Assembly (NCBI GenBank): GCA_014801065.1
Contig: JAAVEX010000002.1
Span: 19,164-25,651, forward strand
From: Barnesiella sp.
GTDB taxonomy: Bacteria > Bacteroidota > Bacteroidia > Bacteroidales > Muribaculaceae
Reading direction: 5' to 3'
DNA: 6,488 nt
Shown: one piece after another, positions 1 to 6,488 of the stretch
Numbering within the stretch: the stretch's first letter is position 1
How the letters are laid out: each line of letters opens with the position of its first letter
Program-made: the position numbers and the translations under genes
Notes under the pieces: model-generated
The model's input: the letters and a program-made list of their open reading frames with translations, nothing else
Told to the model about the DNA's origin: nothing
Database searches by the model: none

Positions 1-2
1 AT

Positions 3-2624
3 ACTGCAACAGATACTGCCCCCCGCATCATAATCCATGCCGGCGGACAGTCGCGCCGACTTCCCGCCTACGCTGCCACCGGAAAGATACTCACCCCCAT
101 CCCGGTGCTTCGATGGGATGTAGGCCAGCAGATCGACCAAGATCTGCTATCGCTTCAACTCCCTCTCTACACAAAGATTCTTCAGCAGGCCCCGCCGCAA
201 CTTCACACACTCATTGCGAGCGGCGATGTCTGCCTGCGATGCGATAGACAGCTCCCGGCCCTCCCCGACGATGCCGACGTGGTGTGCTTCGGACTCTGGG
301 CCGAGCCCACCCTCGCCTCGCGCCACGGCGTGTTCCTCGCGCGTCACGATGCCCCCGAAACTCTCGACTATATGCTCCAGAAGCCCGACACGGAAACACT
401 CAACCGCCTGTCGGCAACCCACTATTATATGATGGACATTGGCCTATGGATCCTCAGCGACCGCGCCATCAGCCGTCTGCGAAAAAAATCCATCGACCCT
501 TCGGGAAATTATCGCTTCTACGACCTTTACTCTCAATTCGGATGCGCCCTTGGAGCCCACCCGTCGGCCCCCGATCCCGAGCTGGCCGACCTCAAAGTGG
601 CAATCCTCCCTCTGCCCGAAGGAGAATTTTATCATTTCGGCACCACACGCGAACTGATCTCATCCACCCTCGCTCTCCAAAACAAAGTAGTGGATCAGCG
701 ACGTTTCATTCAGCGCAAATCGCGCCCCAATCCGGCCCAATTCACCCAAAACTGCATCCGGAAGATCCCCCTCACTTCTCAAAACGACTGTATCTGGATC
801 GAAAACAGCTACGTCACCCCCGGTTGGTCACTGACAAGCCACAACGTGGTGACCGGCATCCCCGACAACGACTGGACCATAACGCTTTCCGATGGCGTAT
901 GCCTCGACGTGCAGCCTATCGGCCCGTCGCAATGGGCTGTTCGCCCCTACGGTTTCGACGATCCAATGCGAGGAATGACCGACGATCCGTCAACGCTGTT
1001 CCTCGGTTGCTCTCTTGAACAGTGGCTCCAAGAGCGCAACCTGACCCTTCCGGCCCCGGCCTCCGACATTCAGTCGGCCCCACTCTTCCCGCTCGTCGAT
1101 TCAGTCACCGACATGGGCCTCCTGGCCCGATTCATGACCGGCGAGCCCGATCTGCAAGAAGGGCGATCGCTCTGGCTCCGATCTCAAAAAATTTCTGCCG
1201 ACGATATATGCCGGATGGCCAACATCACCCGATTGATCGCCCAACGCCGTTCGCTTCTCAAACTCAACCTCCCGCAACTTGCCGACAATTGGGCCGCCAG
1301 TGTATTCTACCAGCTCGACCTCGACGACACTGCCAATAAATTCGAATCATTCGGACTGCAACTCCCATCTCCACTCCCCGATAGCGCCCCGATCGTCGAC
1401 CGCATGCGCAATGCCGCCATGCGCCGCGACTCATCAGCCGCCTCCGGCCTGCTCAGCGAAAGCATCCTCTCGACCATCGACACCTCCCGGGCCGTGCCCC
1501 ACTCCGACATCCACTCCGATCAGATCGTGTGGGCGCGCTCTCCCGTTCGCATCGACCTTGCCGGCGGCTGGACCGACACTCCGCCCTATTCGATGCTCAG
1601 CGGTGGCAACGTGGTCAATGCCGCCATCGAACTCAACGGACAGCCACCTCTGCAAGTATTCGTCAAACCGGCGGCACAACCCCACATCGTGATCCATTCA
1701 ATCGATCTCGGAGCATCCGAAACCATCACAACTTTCGAACAGCTTTCCGACTTCCGACACGTTGGCTCGCCATTCTCCATACCCAAAGCAGCTCTCGCTC
1801 TGGCCGGATTCCTCCCGGCGTTTTCCGAACGCCGTTTCAACTCCCTCCGCACGCAGCTTCTCGACTTCGGCTTCGGAATCGAGATCACGCTACTCTCTGC
1901 CGTGCCCGCCGGATCGGGACTCGGCACCAGCTCCATTCTCGCAGCCACAGTGCTTGGAGCCCTCAACGATTTCTGCTCATTGGCGTGGGACAACAATGAA
2001 ATATGCCGTCGCACTCTCGCGCTCGAACAGATGCTCACCACCGGAGGCGGTTGGCAAGACCAATATGGCGGTGTGTTGCAAGGCGTTAAACTCCTCCAGA
2101 CCGAACCGGGCTCCGATCAACGTCCGCTCACATCATGGCTCCCCGACGCTATATTCACCGACCCCATGCTCTCCCCCTGCCATCTGCTATACTACACCGG
2201 GCTTACTCGCACAGCTAAAGAGATCCTGGGCCAGATAGTGCGCCGCATGATGCTCAACTCAAAGCCTACGCTCCAGCTTCTCAACGAGATGAGAGCCCAC
2301 GCCCTCGACATGGCCCGCGCCATCCAGCAGTGTGATTTCACCGACTATGGTCGTCTGATCGACTGCTCATGGCAGCAGAATCAGCGTCTCGACAGCGGCA
2401 CCAATCCCCCGGCCGTCAGCCGGATCATCGACCGTATCGCCGACCTCACTTTAGGACTAAAACTTCCGGGAGCCGGTGGCGGCGGATTCATCTACATGGT
2501 GGCCAAAGACCCCGAAGCCGCCGCACGCATCCGCGCGCGTCTCACCGAAGATGCCCCCAACCCTCGTGCACGATTCGTCGACATGACCCTCTCATCCACC
2601 GGTCTACGCGTATCCCGCTCATAA
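3..2624 (+). CDS. fkp: Bifunctional L-fucokinase / L-fucose-1-phosphate guanylyltransferase, 5'-truncated by window edge
   Basis: Fkp phosphorylates L-fucose with ATP and then joins fucose-1-phosphate to GTP, giving GDP-L-fucose by the cytosolic salvage route used for fucosylated capsule and glycoproteins in Bacteroidales. The frame is open from base 3 (873 residues, stop TAA). A GTG at 105 is the first possible start in the window, but it cannot be the real one: the nucleotidyltransferase signature GGQSRRLP (42-65) and the following GKILTP with its conserved lysine (81-98) lie upstream of it in frame. By recalled comparison with the 949-residue B. fragilis protein, roughly 60-75 N-terminal residues are missing. 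The N-terminal half is the guanylyltransferase. The C-terminal half is a GHMP-type kinase with SPVRIDLAGGWTD (about 1540-1578), the phosphate-binding loop VPAGSGLGTSS (1902-1934) and PGAGGGGF (about 2466-2489). The segment between the domains (about 1380-1510) looks least conserved. No frameshift is seen, so the gene appears intact beyond the edge. Confidence 0.97.
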   Translation, partial: TATDTAPRIIIHAGGQSRRLPAYAATGKILTPIPVLRWDVGQQIDQDLLSLQLPLYTKILQQAPPQLHTLIASGDVCLRCDRQLPALPDDADVVCFGLWAEPTLASRHGVFLARHDAPETLDYMLQKPDTETLNRLSATHYYMMDIGLWILSDRAISRLRKKSIDPSGNYRFYDLYSQFGCALGAHPSAPDPELADLKVAILPLPEGEFYHFGTTRELISSTLALQNKVVDQRRFIQRKSRPNPAQFTQNCIRKIPLTSQNDCIWIENSYVTPGWSLTSHNVVTGIPDNDWTITLSDGVCLDVQPIGPSQWAVRPYGFDDPMRGMTDDPSTLFLGCSLEQWLQERNLTLPAPASDIQSAPLFPLVDSVTDMGLLARFMTGEPDLQEGRSLWLRSQKISADDICRMANITRLIAQRRSLLKLNLPQLADNWAASVFYQLDLDDTANKFESFGLQLPSPLPDSAPIVDRMRNAAMRRDSSAASGLLSESILSTIDTSRAVPHSDIHSDQIVWARSPVRIDLAGGWTDTPPYSMLSGGNVVNAAIELNGQPPLQVFVKPAAQPHIVIHSIDLGASETITTFEQLSDFRHVGSPFSIPKAALALAGFLPAFSERRFNSLRTQLLDFGFGIEITLLSAVPAGSGLGTSSILAATVLGALNDFCSLAWDNNEICRRTLALEQMLTTGGGWQDQYGGVLQGVKLLQTEPGSDQRPLTSWLPDAIFTDPMLSPCHLLYYTGLTRTAKEILGQIVRRMMLNSKPTLQLLNEMRAHALDMARAIQQCDFTDYGRLIDCSWQQNQRLDSGTNPPAVSRIIDRIADLTLGLKLPGAGGGGFIYMVAKDPEAAARIRARLTEDAPNPRARFVDMTLSSTGLRVSRS

Positions 2625-2683
2625 CCGGCGAACTGCATTAATGTAAATCTAACAGCATTAACAAAGGTGGGGGGGGAATGGGT
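2625..2683. other. Convergent fkp/tsaB intergenic spacer with G8 tract and weak inverted repeat
   Basis: These 59 bases separate the ends of two convergent genes. They hold a run of eight G (2669-2676) inside a longer G-rich stretch on the + strand (2666-2682). Just before it, TTAATG (2638-2643) pairs with CATTAA (2656-2661) across a 12-base loop. The stem is only six A/T-dominated pairs and no U tract follows on either strand, so it does not qualify as a good intrinsic terminator. Transcription from both sides presumably ends here, but the mechanism is not visible. Confidence 0.5.
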
Positions 2684-3376
2684 CTAAAATTTCGCCTTAG
2701 GCTTGGTCCCCTGAAAGTCTTTTAGATAATTTGGTGTAGAATAAGCGAGATCGATAAACTCACGGCGATGATAGGCACGCTCCGACAGAGCTATCATATC
2801 AGTGGCAAGCGGAACAATATCGCTGATAAAATGCGCCGACGGCGATGTGATCACCTCGCGCGCCTTGTCGCTGCCATTGCCGAAAAAATAGACCGGACCG
2901 CGCTCAAGAAGCTCCCCGTAGGGGTCGCCCTCGGTGAGAATCAAAGGCTGCGGAGCCATCACGGGTTGGAGAGAAAAATCATAAACGGCCGTGTACACCT
3001 CCATGCGCCGCGCGTCGATCATAGGAGCCAAAAGTCCCTCAGGATCAATCTCATGATTAAACATCACGCTGACGGCAAGCAACTCAAGCGTGTCGACACC
3101 GATTAGCGGCACGTCAAGCGCAAAAGCAAGACCCTTAGCCTCCGACAGACCGATGCGAAGCCCCGTATAGCTTCCGGGACCCATCGACACGGCCACAGCA
3201 TCAAGCTTCATTTCATGTTCACGCGCCCAGTCAAGACACCGCTTCACATAGCCGCTAAGCAATGCTGCATGATTCTGGCCCTTAAAATCTTCATAGTGAC
3301 AAAGCACCATTCCTTCGGCTGTCAATGCCGCCGAACACACAGTTGTCGAGGTTTCAATATTGAGAATTACCGCCAT
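2684..3376 (-). CDS. tsaB: tRNA threonylcarbamoyladenosine biosynthesis protein TsaB (YeaZ family)
   Basis: TsaB is the non-catalytic partner of TsaD. It scaffolds the TsaB-TsaD-TsaE complex that transfers threonylcarbamoyl to A37 of ANN-decoding tRNAs in the cytosol. The 230-residue product matches the usual family length (E. coli about 231). It has the actin-like/ASKHA N-terminal strand ILNIETST (residues 4-11) and the family hallmark PGSYTGLRIG (67-76), followed by the conserved helix and the VDTLELLA segment. The frame extends upstream to an ATG at 3424, which would add 16 residues. I chose the ATG at 3376 because the family begins at M-x-x-I-L-x-I-[DE]-T-[ST], and because the extension would cover a TAnnTTTG promoter element (3394-3401) on the same strand. 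The gene is convergent with fkp and divergent from yicC, so it is probably transcribed alone. Confidence 0.96.
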   Translation of the reverse strand: MAVILNIETSTTVCSAALTAEGMVLCHYEDFKGQNHAALLSGYVKRCLDWAREHEMKLDAVAVSMGPGSYTGLRIGLSEAKGLAFALDVPLIGVDTLELLAVSVMFNHEIDPEGLLAPMIDARRMEVYTAVYDFSLQPVMAPQPLILTEGDPYGELLERGPVYFFGNGSDKAREVITSPSAHFISDIVPLATDMIALSERAYHRREFIDLAYSTPNYLKDFQGTKPKAKF

Positions 3377-3393
3377 ACTTAAATTTTTATATG

Positions 3394-3401
3394 CAAATTT
3401 A
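3394..3401 (-). promoter_or_regulatory. Candidate Bacteroidetes -7 promoter element for tsaB
   Basis: On the minus strand this reads TAAATTTG, an exact match to the Bacteroidetes primary-sigma -7 consensus TAnnTTTG. It lies 17 bases upstream of the preferred tsaB ATG, implying a short leader of roughly 10-14 bases. A matching -33 TTTG is not evident, so the call rests on one element and its position. The region is AT-rich compared with the flanking genes. Confidence 0.55.
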
Positions 3402-3424
3402 AGCATATTCCCGCTCATTTTCAT

Positions 3425-3432
3425 TAATTTTG
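3425..3432 (+). promoter_or_regulatory. Candidate Bacteroidetes -7 promoter element for the yicC-gmk-nadD cluster
   Basis: The sequence TAATTTTG matches TAnnTTTG exactly and ends 31 bases before the yicC ATG. The expected transcript start near 3437-3440 would leave a leader of about 25 bases. The -33 position is weak: only a TTTA (3398-3401) is near, and its spacing is longer than usual. No comparable element was noticed in the short gaps further downstream, so this is the best visible promoter for the whole + strand cluster. Confidence 0.55.
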
Positions 3433-3463
3433 TAAAAAATCCGAATTTCGAAGACGATAAGCT

Positions 3464-4339
3464 ATGCTTTTATCCATGACCGGCTTCGGCAAAGCTACTG
3501 CCGAGCTACCCAACAAAAAGATCACCGTTGAAATAAAATCGCTCAACTCAAAGCAGCTCGATCTTTCCATGCGCATGCCCGCAATACTGCGCGAAAAAGA
3601 GATCGATATGCGCGCCATGATAGGACGCAGACTTGAGCGTGGCAAAGTCGACGCCAACATTTTCATCGAATCCACTTCGGGCGAAAGCCCTGTGCAGTTC
3701 AACCTCCCTCTGCTCGAATCATACAAAGCGCAAATCGAAGAGATGGCCCAGAGACTCGGAATATCGATGCCCGACGATTGGTATGCCGTGCTCCTGCGTT
3801 TCCCCGACACGATGAAGACCGACACAGCCGCCGCTGCCGACGAATCCGATTTCGGTGCCACCTATCAAGCTATCGAGCAGGCCCTCGAACAGCTTACAGC
3901 CCATCGCCGCGCCGAGGGCGTTAAACTTGAGGATTTCTTCACACTGCGCATCGACCGCATCCGCACCCTCCTCGCCGAGATCCCTGCCTACGAAACTCAA
4001 CGCGTCGAACACATCCGCTCTCGCATCGTCGATAATCTCGCATCGCTTCCACATGTTGAATACGACCGCGCGCGTCTCGAACAAGAGATGATCTTCTACA
4101 TCGAAAAACTCGACATCAACGAAGAGAAACAGCGCCTCGCACAGCATCTCGACTACTTCATGGAAACCCTTGCCGGCGATCCCGGACAAGGCAAAAAACT
4201 CGGATTCATATCCCAGGAAATGGGACGCGAGATCAACACCCTCGGATCGAAAAGCAACCATGCCGAAATGCAGCGTCTCGTGGTCCGGATGAAAGACGAA
4301 CTCGAACAGATCAAAGAGCAGGTGCTCAACGTCATGTAA
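3464..4339 (+). CDS. yicC: YicC/YloC family endoribonuclease
   Basis: The 291-residue product is a full-length YicC/YloC family member (E. coli YicC is about 287). The start is fixed by the family's N-terminal pattern M-x-x-SMTGFG (residues 1-9), followed by V-E-I-K-S-L-N-S-K (22-30). The C-terminal DUF1732 region carries the conserved GKKLGFISQEMGREINTLGSKSN stretch, with REINTLGSKSN at 255-265, and ends in a charged helix. Characterised members are metal-dependent endoribonucleases; E. coli YicC has been linked to degradation of the small RNA RyhB. The substrate in this lineage is unknown. It is the first gene of the + strand cluster, 50 bases before gmk. Pairing of yicC-type genes with gmk is also known in other phyla, including Firmicutes (yloC near gmk), which supports both assignments. 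Confidence 0.95.
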   Translation: MLLSMTGFGKATAELPNKKITVEIKSLNSKQLDLSMRMPAILREKEIDMRAMIGRRLERGKVDANIFIESTSGESPVQFNLPLLESYKAQIEEMAQRLGISMPDDWYAVLLRFPDTMKTDTAAAADESDFGATYQAIEQALEQLTAHRRAEGVKLEDFFTLRIDRIRTLLAEIPAYETQRVEHIRSRIVDNLASLPHVEYDRARLEQEMIFYIEKLDINEEKQRLAQHLDYFMETLAGDPGQGKKLGFISQEMGREINTLGSKSNHAEMQRLVVRMKDELEQIKEQVLNVM

Positions 4340-4389
4340 CCGCGACTCCTCCACACACACCACCCTTCACCCCCATCATCCCGCGAATA

Positions 4390-4962
4390 ATGAAACAAGG
4401 AAAAATCATCATAATATCCGCACCGAGCGGATGTGGCAAATCCACCATTATCAACGAGATAATGAATCGTGGCAACGTCGATCTGCGTTTTTCGGTATCG
4501 GCCACCAACCGCCCGCCCCGCGATGGCGAAAAAGATGGCGTTAACTATCATTTCCTCTCCGACGAGCAATTTCGCCAAGCCATTGCCGACGACGATTTCG
4601 TGGAATACGAAGAAGTCTACCCGGGCCGATTCTACGGAACGCTCAAGCGCGAACTGATCGAACGCACTGCCGCCGGAATCAATGTGCTTCTCGACATCGA
4701 CGTCAAAGGCGGTGTGAGAGTCAAGGAACTGTATCCCGAACTCTCCCGATCAATCTTCATTATGCCACCGAGCATCGACGAACTGCGCCGACGTCTCGAA
4801 CACCGCGCCACCGACTCCAAGGATCAGATCGAACAGCGGGTTGGCAAAGCTGAATTCGAGCTCTCGTTCGCCCCGCGCTACGACGTTTCGATCGTCAACG
4901 ACGACCTCTCCCGCGCCGTTGATCAGACCGAAAACGAAATCCTCCAATTCATATCACGATAA
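4390..4962 (+). CDS. gmk: Guanylate kinase
   Basis: Gmk catalyses ATP + GMP to ADP + GDP in the cytosol, an essential step in GTP and dGTP supply. The 190-residue length is typical. The P-loop is APSGCGKST at residues 11-19, directly after a hydrophobic first strand. The GMP-binding part includes SATNRPPRDGE (37-47) and EYEEVYPGRFYGT (72-84). Next comes the LDIDVKGG strand (101-108), and R-x-x-x-R residues of the lid occur around 134-150. The ATG at 4390 puts the P-loop at the normal distance from the N-terminus. The 50-base gap after yicC (4340-4389) is C-rich, with no promoter or terminator seen, so co-transcription with yicC is likely. Its TAA stop overlaps the nadD ATG by one base. Confidence 0.98.
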   Translation: MKQGKIIIISAPSGCGKSTIINEIMNRGNVDLRFSVSATNRPPRDGEKDGVNYHFLSDEQFRQAIADDDFVEYEEVYPGRFYGTLKRELIERTAAGINVLLDIDVKGGVRVKELYPELSRSIFIMPPSIDELRRRLEHRATDSKDQIEQRVGKAEFELSFAPRYDVSIVNDDLSRAVDQTENEILQFISR

Positions 4963-5558
4963 TGGCCCTCCCCGCTCGACTGATCGGTATAATGGGCGGA
5001 TCGTTCAACCCGGTCCACTCCGGCCACATCATGCTCGCCTCATGGCTCGCACAGTATGCCGGCATCGACAGCGTACGGCTCATGCTCTCTCCCGCCAATC
5101 CCCTTAAGACCGACCGTCACGACATGGCATCCGATAGCCACCGCCTTGAAATGCTTCGCATCGCTTGCCGAGGCTACGACCGCATTGCCCCGACCGATAT
5201 CGAACTGTCGCTCCCAAGGCCATCCTTCACCATCAACTCTCTCAACGAACTATCACGCCGACACCCCGACTGCCGCTTCCGGCTCATCATCGGCTCCGAC
5301 AATTGGCTTATATTCGACCGCTGGCGCGACCACTCCGAAATCATAGAGCGCTACGCTCCGATCATTTACCCTCGTCCGGGCTACATCGTCGATCCCTCTG
5401 CCCTCCCTCAGGGTGCGACACTCGTCGATGCCCCCTCGATCGAGATAAGCTCCACATTCATCCGCAGCGCAATAGCCCGCGGCGACGACATGAAAGCCTT
5501 TCTCCCACCCGGAGTCGACGAATATATCCGTGTCAACCACCTCTACACCAACCCCTAA
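4962..5558 (+). CDS. nadD: Nicotinate-nucleotide adenylyltransferase
   Basis: NadD adenylates nicotinate mononucleotide with ATP to give deamido-NAD, the penultimate step of NAD synthesis, in the cytosol. The 198-residue protein has the nucleotidyltransferase signature GGSFNPVHSGH at residues 12-22, which includes both histidines of the H-x-G-H motif. It also has SPANPLK (43-49), IGSDNW (110-115) and the C-terminal ISSTFIR motif (162-168), and all are in the family order. The family more often has PHK where this one has NPLK, so the usual histidine of that loop is absent. The start codon overlaps the gmk stop as TAATG, so translation is probably coupled to gmk. The next start lies 19 bases after the nadD stop. 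Confidence 0.97.
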   Translation: MALPARLIGIMGGSFNPVHSGHIMLASWLAQYAGIDSVRLMLSPANPLKTDRHDMASDSHRLEMLRIACRGYDRIAPTDIELSLPRPSFTINSLNELSRRHPDCRFRLIIGSDNWLIFDRWRDHSEIIERYAPIIYPRPGYIVDPSALPQGATLVDAPSIEISSTFIRSAIARGDDMKAFLPPGVDEYIRVNHLYTNP

Positions 5559-5577
5559 CACATCACCACCATCGGAT

Positions 5578-6072
5578 ATGACACCCAACCAGATAACATT
5601 TATAGGTCTCTGCAACGAATTCTGCACCGCCATCATGCGTGCACCCGAAACCGAAACGGCTCTCTTCGTGGCCGAAATGACCCGTCTGCTCCCCCGCCTC
5701 TACATATCAGCCGCCGATCTCCCCGCCGACATCGAGCCCGACCTGACCATCGACGATGCCATGGACGAGGACCACTACGACTCGATCCGCCGATCGCTTG
5801 AGATCGTTCTGGGCGAAAACGACACCTATCTCGAAGTCTTTGAAGAAGATATGAAATATTCCGACACCCCCATCGGAGCAAGCATAGCCGAAGGGCTCGC
5901 CGACCTGACCCAGGTGTTTTTCAACATCATCGAAACCGTCCGCGAAGCCCCCACAGAGGTGATCCCCGAAATGCTCGTGGCTGCCAAAAACGATTTCGAG
6001 ACATATTGGAGCCAAAAACTCGTCAACGTGATGCGCCCCCTCAACCAAATCCGCTATAACAACCTCCCATGA
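5578..6072 (+). CDS. DUF5063-like small acidic protein of unknown function
   Basis: The product is 164 residues, soluble-looking, with no signal peptide, membrane segment or recognisable catalytic motif. It is strongly acidic and appears mainly helical, with an Asp/Glu-rich middle (about residues 49-90) and a conserved-looking opening TPNQITFIGLCNEFC. From memory it resembles the Bacteroidetes family DUF5063; this is a pattern match and was not searched. A GTG at 5530 would extend the frame by 16 Ser/Thr/Pro-rich residues into the nadD 3' end. The ATG at 5578 is preferred because it follows the nadD stop by 19 bases and removes the low-complexity leader. Its TGA stop overlaps the start of the M18 aminopeptidase as ATGA, suggesting translational coupling. 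Function is unknown; placement with NAD and GTP supply genes suggests constitutive, cytosolic expression. Confidence 0.85.
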   Translation: MTPNQITFIGLCNEFCTAIMRAPETETALFVAEMTRLLPRLYISAADLPADIEPDLTIDDAMDEDHYDSIRRSLEIVLGENDTYLEVFEEDMKYSDTPIGASIAEGLADLTQVFFNIIETVREAPTEVIPEMLVAAKNDFETYWSQKLVNVMRPLNQIRYNNLP

Positions 6073-6488
6073 AACATACTGAACTGATCTCCGACCTCAT
6101 TGAATTCCTAAACGCCTCCCCGGTCAATTTCCTTGCCGCAGCCGAAACCTCTCGACGCCTTGACAGCAACGGCTTCACCCGCCTTGACCCCACCCGAAAA
6201 TGGGATCTGAAACCCGGAGGCAAATATTATATCACCAAAAACGACTCTGCCGTAATCGCCTTCATCCTATCCACTGCCGGCCCCGACGCTCCCTACAAGA
6301 TCATATCAGCCCACAGCGACTCACCCGGATTCCGCATCAAACCGAAAGCCGAGATGAGATCAGAAGGCGGTGTGGTCCGACTGAACACCGAAGTCTACGG
6401 CGGACCGATACTCTACACATGGTTTGACCGCCCGCTATCCATTGCCGGGCGCGTCATTCTCCGCTCCGACGATCCCCTCAATCCCGCC
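6069..6488 (+). CDS. M18 family aminopeptidase, 3'-truncated by window edge
   Basis: The first 140 residues of a protein normally about 420-450 residues long are present. They match M18 (aspartyl aminopeptidase / ApeB-like) zinc peptidases. The N-terminus has the pattern LIxFLNASPxxFxAA (residues 10-25). AHSDSPGFRIKP (81-92) holds the first metal-binding His82 and the adjacent Asp84 of the H-x-D motif. The conserved block NTEVYGGPILYTWFDRPL follows at 106-123. These enzymes form large cytosolic tetrahedral dodecamers and remove N-terminal residues, often acidic ones, from peptides. The ATG is set by the 4-nt ATGA overlap with the preceding gene and by the family N-terminus. The remaining metal ligands lie beyond the window, so integrity of the rest cannot be judged. 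Confidence 0.95.
   Translation, partial: MKHTELISDLIEFLNASPVNFLAAAETSRRLDSNGFTRLDPTRKWDLKPGGKYYITKNDSAVIAFILSTAGPDAPYKIISAHSDSPGFRIKPKAEMRSEGGVVRLNTEVYGGPILYTWFDRPLSIAGRVILRSDDPLNPA

Noticed and set aside
284..1018. Open frame of 244 codons on the + strand inside fkp
   Set aside because: It is out of frame with Fkp and its translation is rich in Arg, Pro and His, typical of a shifted reading of a GC-rich gene.
2638..2661. Inverted repeat considered as an intrinsic terminator for fkp or tsaB
   Set aside because: The stem is six mostly A/T pairs with a 12-base loop and no U tract follows on either strand.
3377..3424. N-terminal extension of tsaB to the ATG at 3424
   Set aside because: It adds 16 residues not expected in the family and would overlap the likely -7 element of the gene's own promoter.
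3424..3861. Minus-strand open frame of 145 codons overlapping the yicC start and promoter
   Set aside because: It is opposite the conserved SMTGFG start region of yicC and its Ser/Arg-rich translation resembles no protein family.
3719..4363. Long open frame (214 codons) on the minus strand opposite yicC
   Set aside because: It lies wholly against a confidently identified gene, and its translation shows no family motif. High G/C in codon position three commonly leaves antisense frames open. It is a shadow frame.
5530..5577. GTG start at 5530 for the DUF5063-like gene
   Set aside because: It would add a Ser/Thr/Pro-rich leader inside the nadD coding end; the ATG at 5578 gives normal operon spacing.
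1..6488. Search for CRISPR repeats, insertion sequences, tRNA genes, phage or defence genes
   Set aside because: No periodic repeats, transposase-like proteins, terminal inverted repeats or tRNA-like folds were recognised; nearly all sequence is accounted for by seven core genes.

Overview
The window looks like chromosomal core sequence from a Bacteroidota bacterium of the order Bacteroidales. Three things point there. The first gene is Fkp, the fused fucokinase / fucose-1-phosphate guanylyltransferase typical of Bacteroides and its relatives. Both candidate promoters have the Bacteroidetes -7 form TAnnTTTG. The ribosome-binding regions lack clear Shine-Dalgarno sequences. The coding sequence is rich in G/C third positions and clearly higher in GC than typical Bacteroides, which would suit a Muribaculaceae-like gut bacterium. 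The family assignment is an inference and is not proven by this sequence.

Layout: (1) 3-2624 (+), fkp, cut by the left window edge. The reading frame is open to the edge, and the nucleotidyltransferase signature lies upstream of the first possible start codon inside the window. (2) 2625-2683, a short convergent spacer with an 8-G run and a weak AT-rich inverted repeat. (3) 2684-3376 (-), tsaB, convergent with fkp. (4) 3377-3463, a divergent promoter region with one TAnnTTTG element on each strand. (5) 3464-6488 (+), a compact co-directional cluster yicC - gmk - nadD - DUF5063-like gene - M18 aminopeptidase. The last gene runs off the right edge.

The genes fit a housekeeping picture. TsaB supports t6A tRNA modification, YicC is an endoribonuclease-family protein, Gmk supplies GDP/GTP precursors and NadD makes NAD. 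The last two genes are an uncharacterised small acidic protein and a cytosolic metallo-aminopeptidase. Downstream of gmk, spacing is 1-nt overlap (gmk/nadD), 19-nt gap (nadD/DUF5063) and 4-nt overlap (DUF5063/M18), so one transcript with coupled translation is likely. Fkp stands apart: it salvages L-fucose to GDP-L-fucose for surface glycans and glycoproteins.

I see no mobile element, CRISPR array, tRNA, rRNA, phage or defence gene, and no clearly novel system. The points most worth a second look are the unknown gene placed between nadD and the aminopeptidase, the divergent promoter pair, and the correction of several gene starts.
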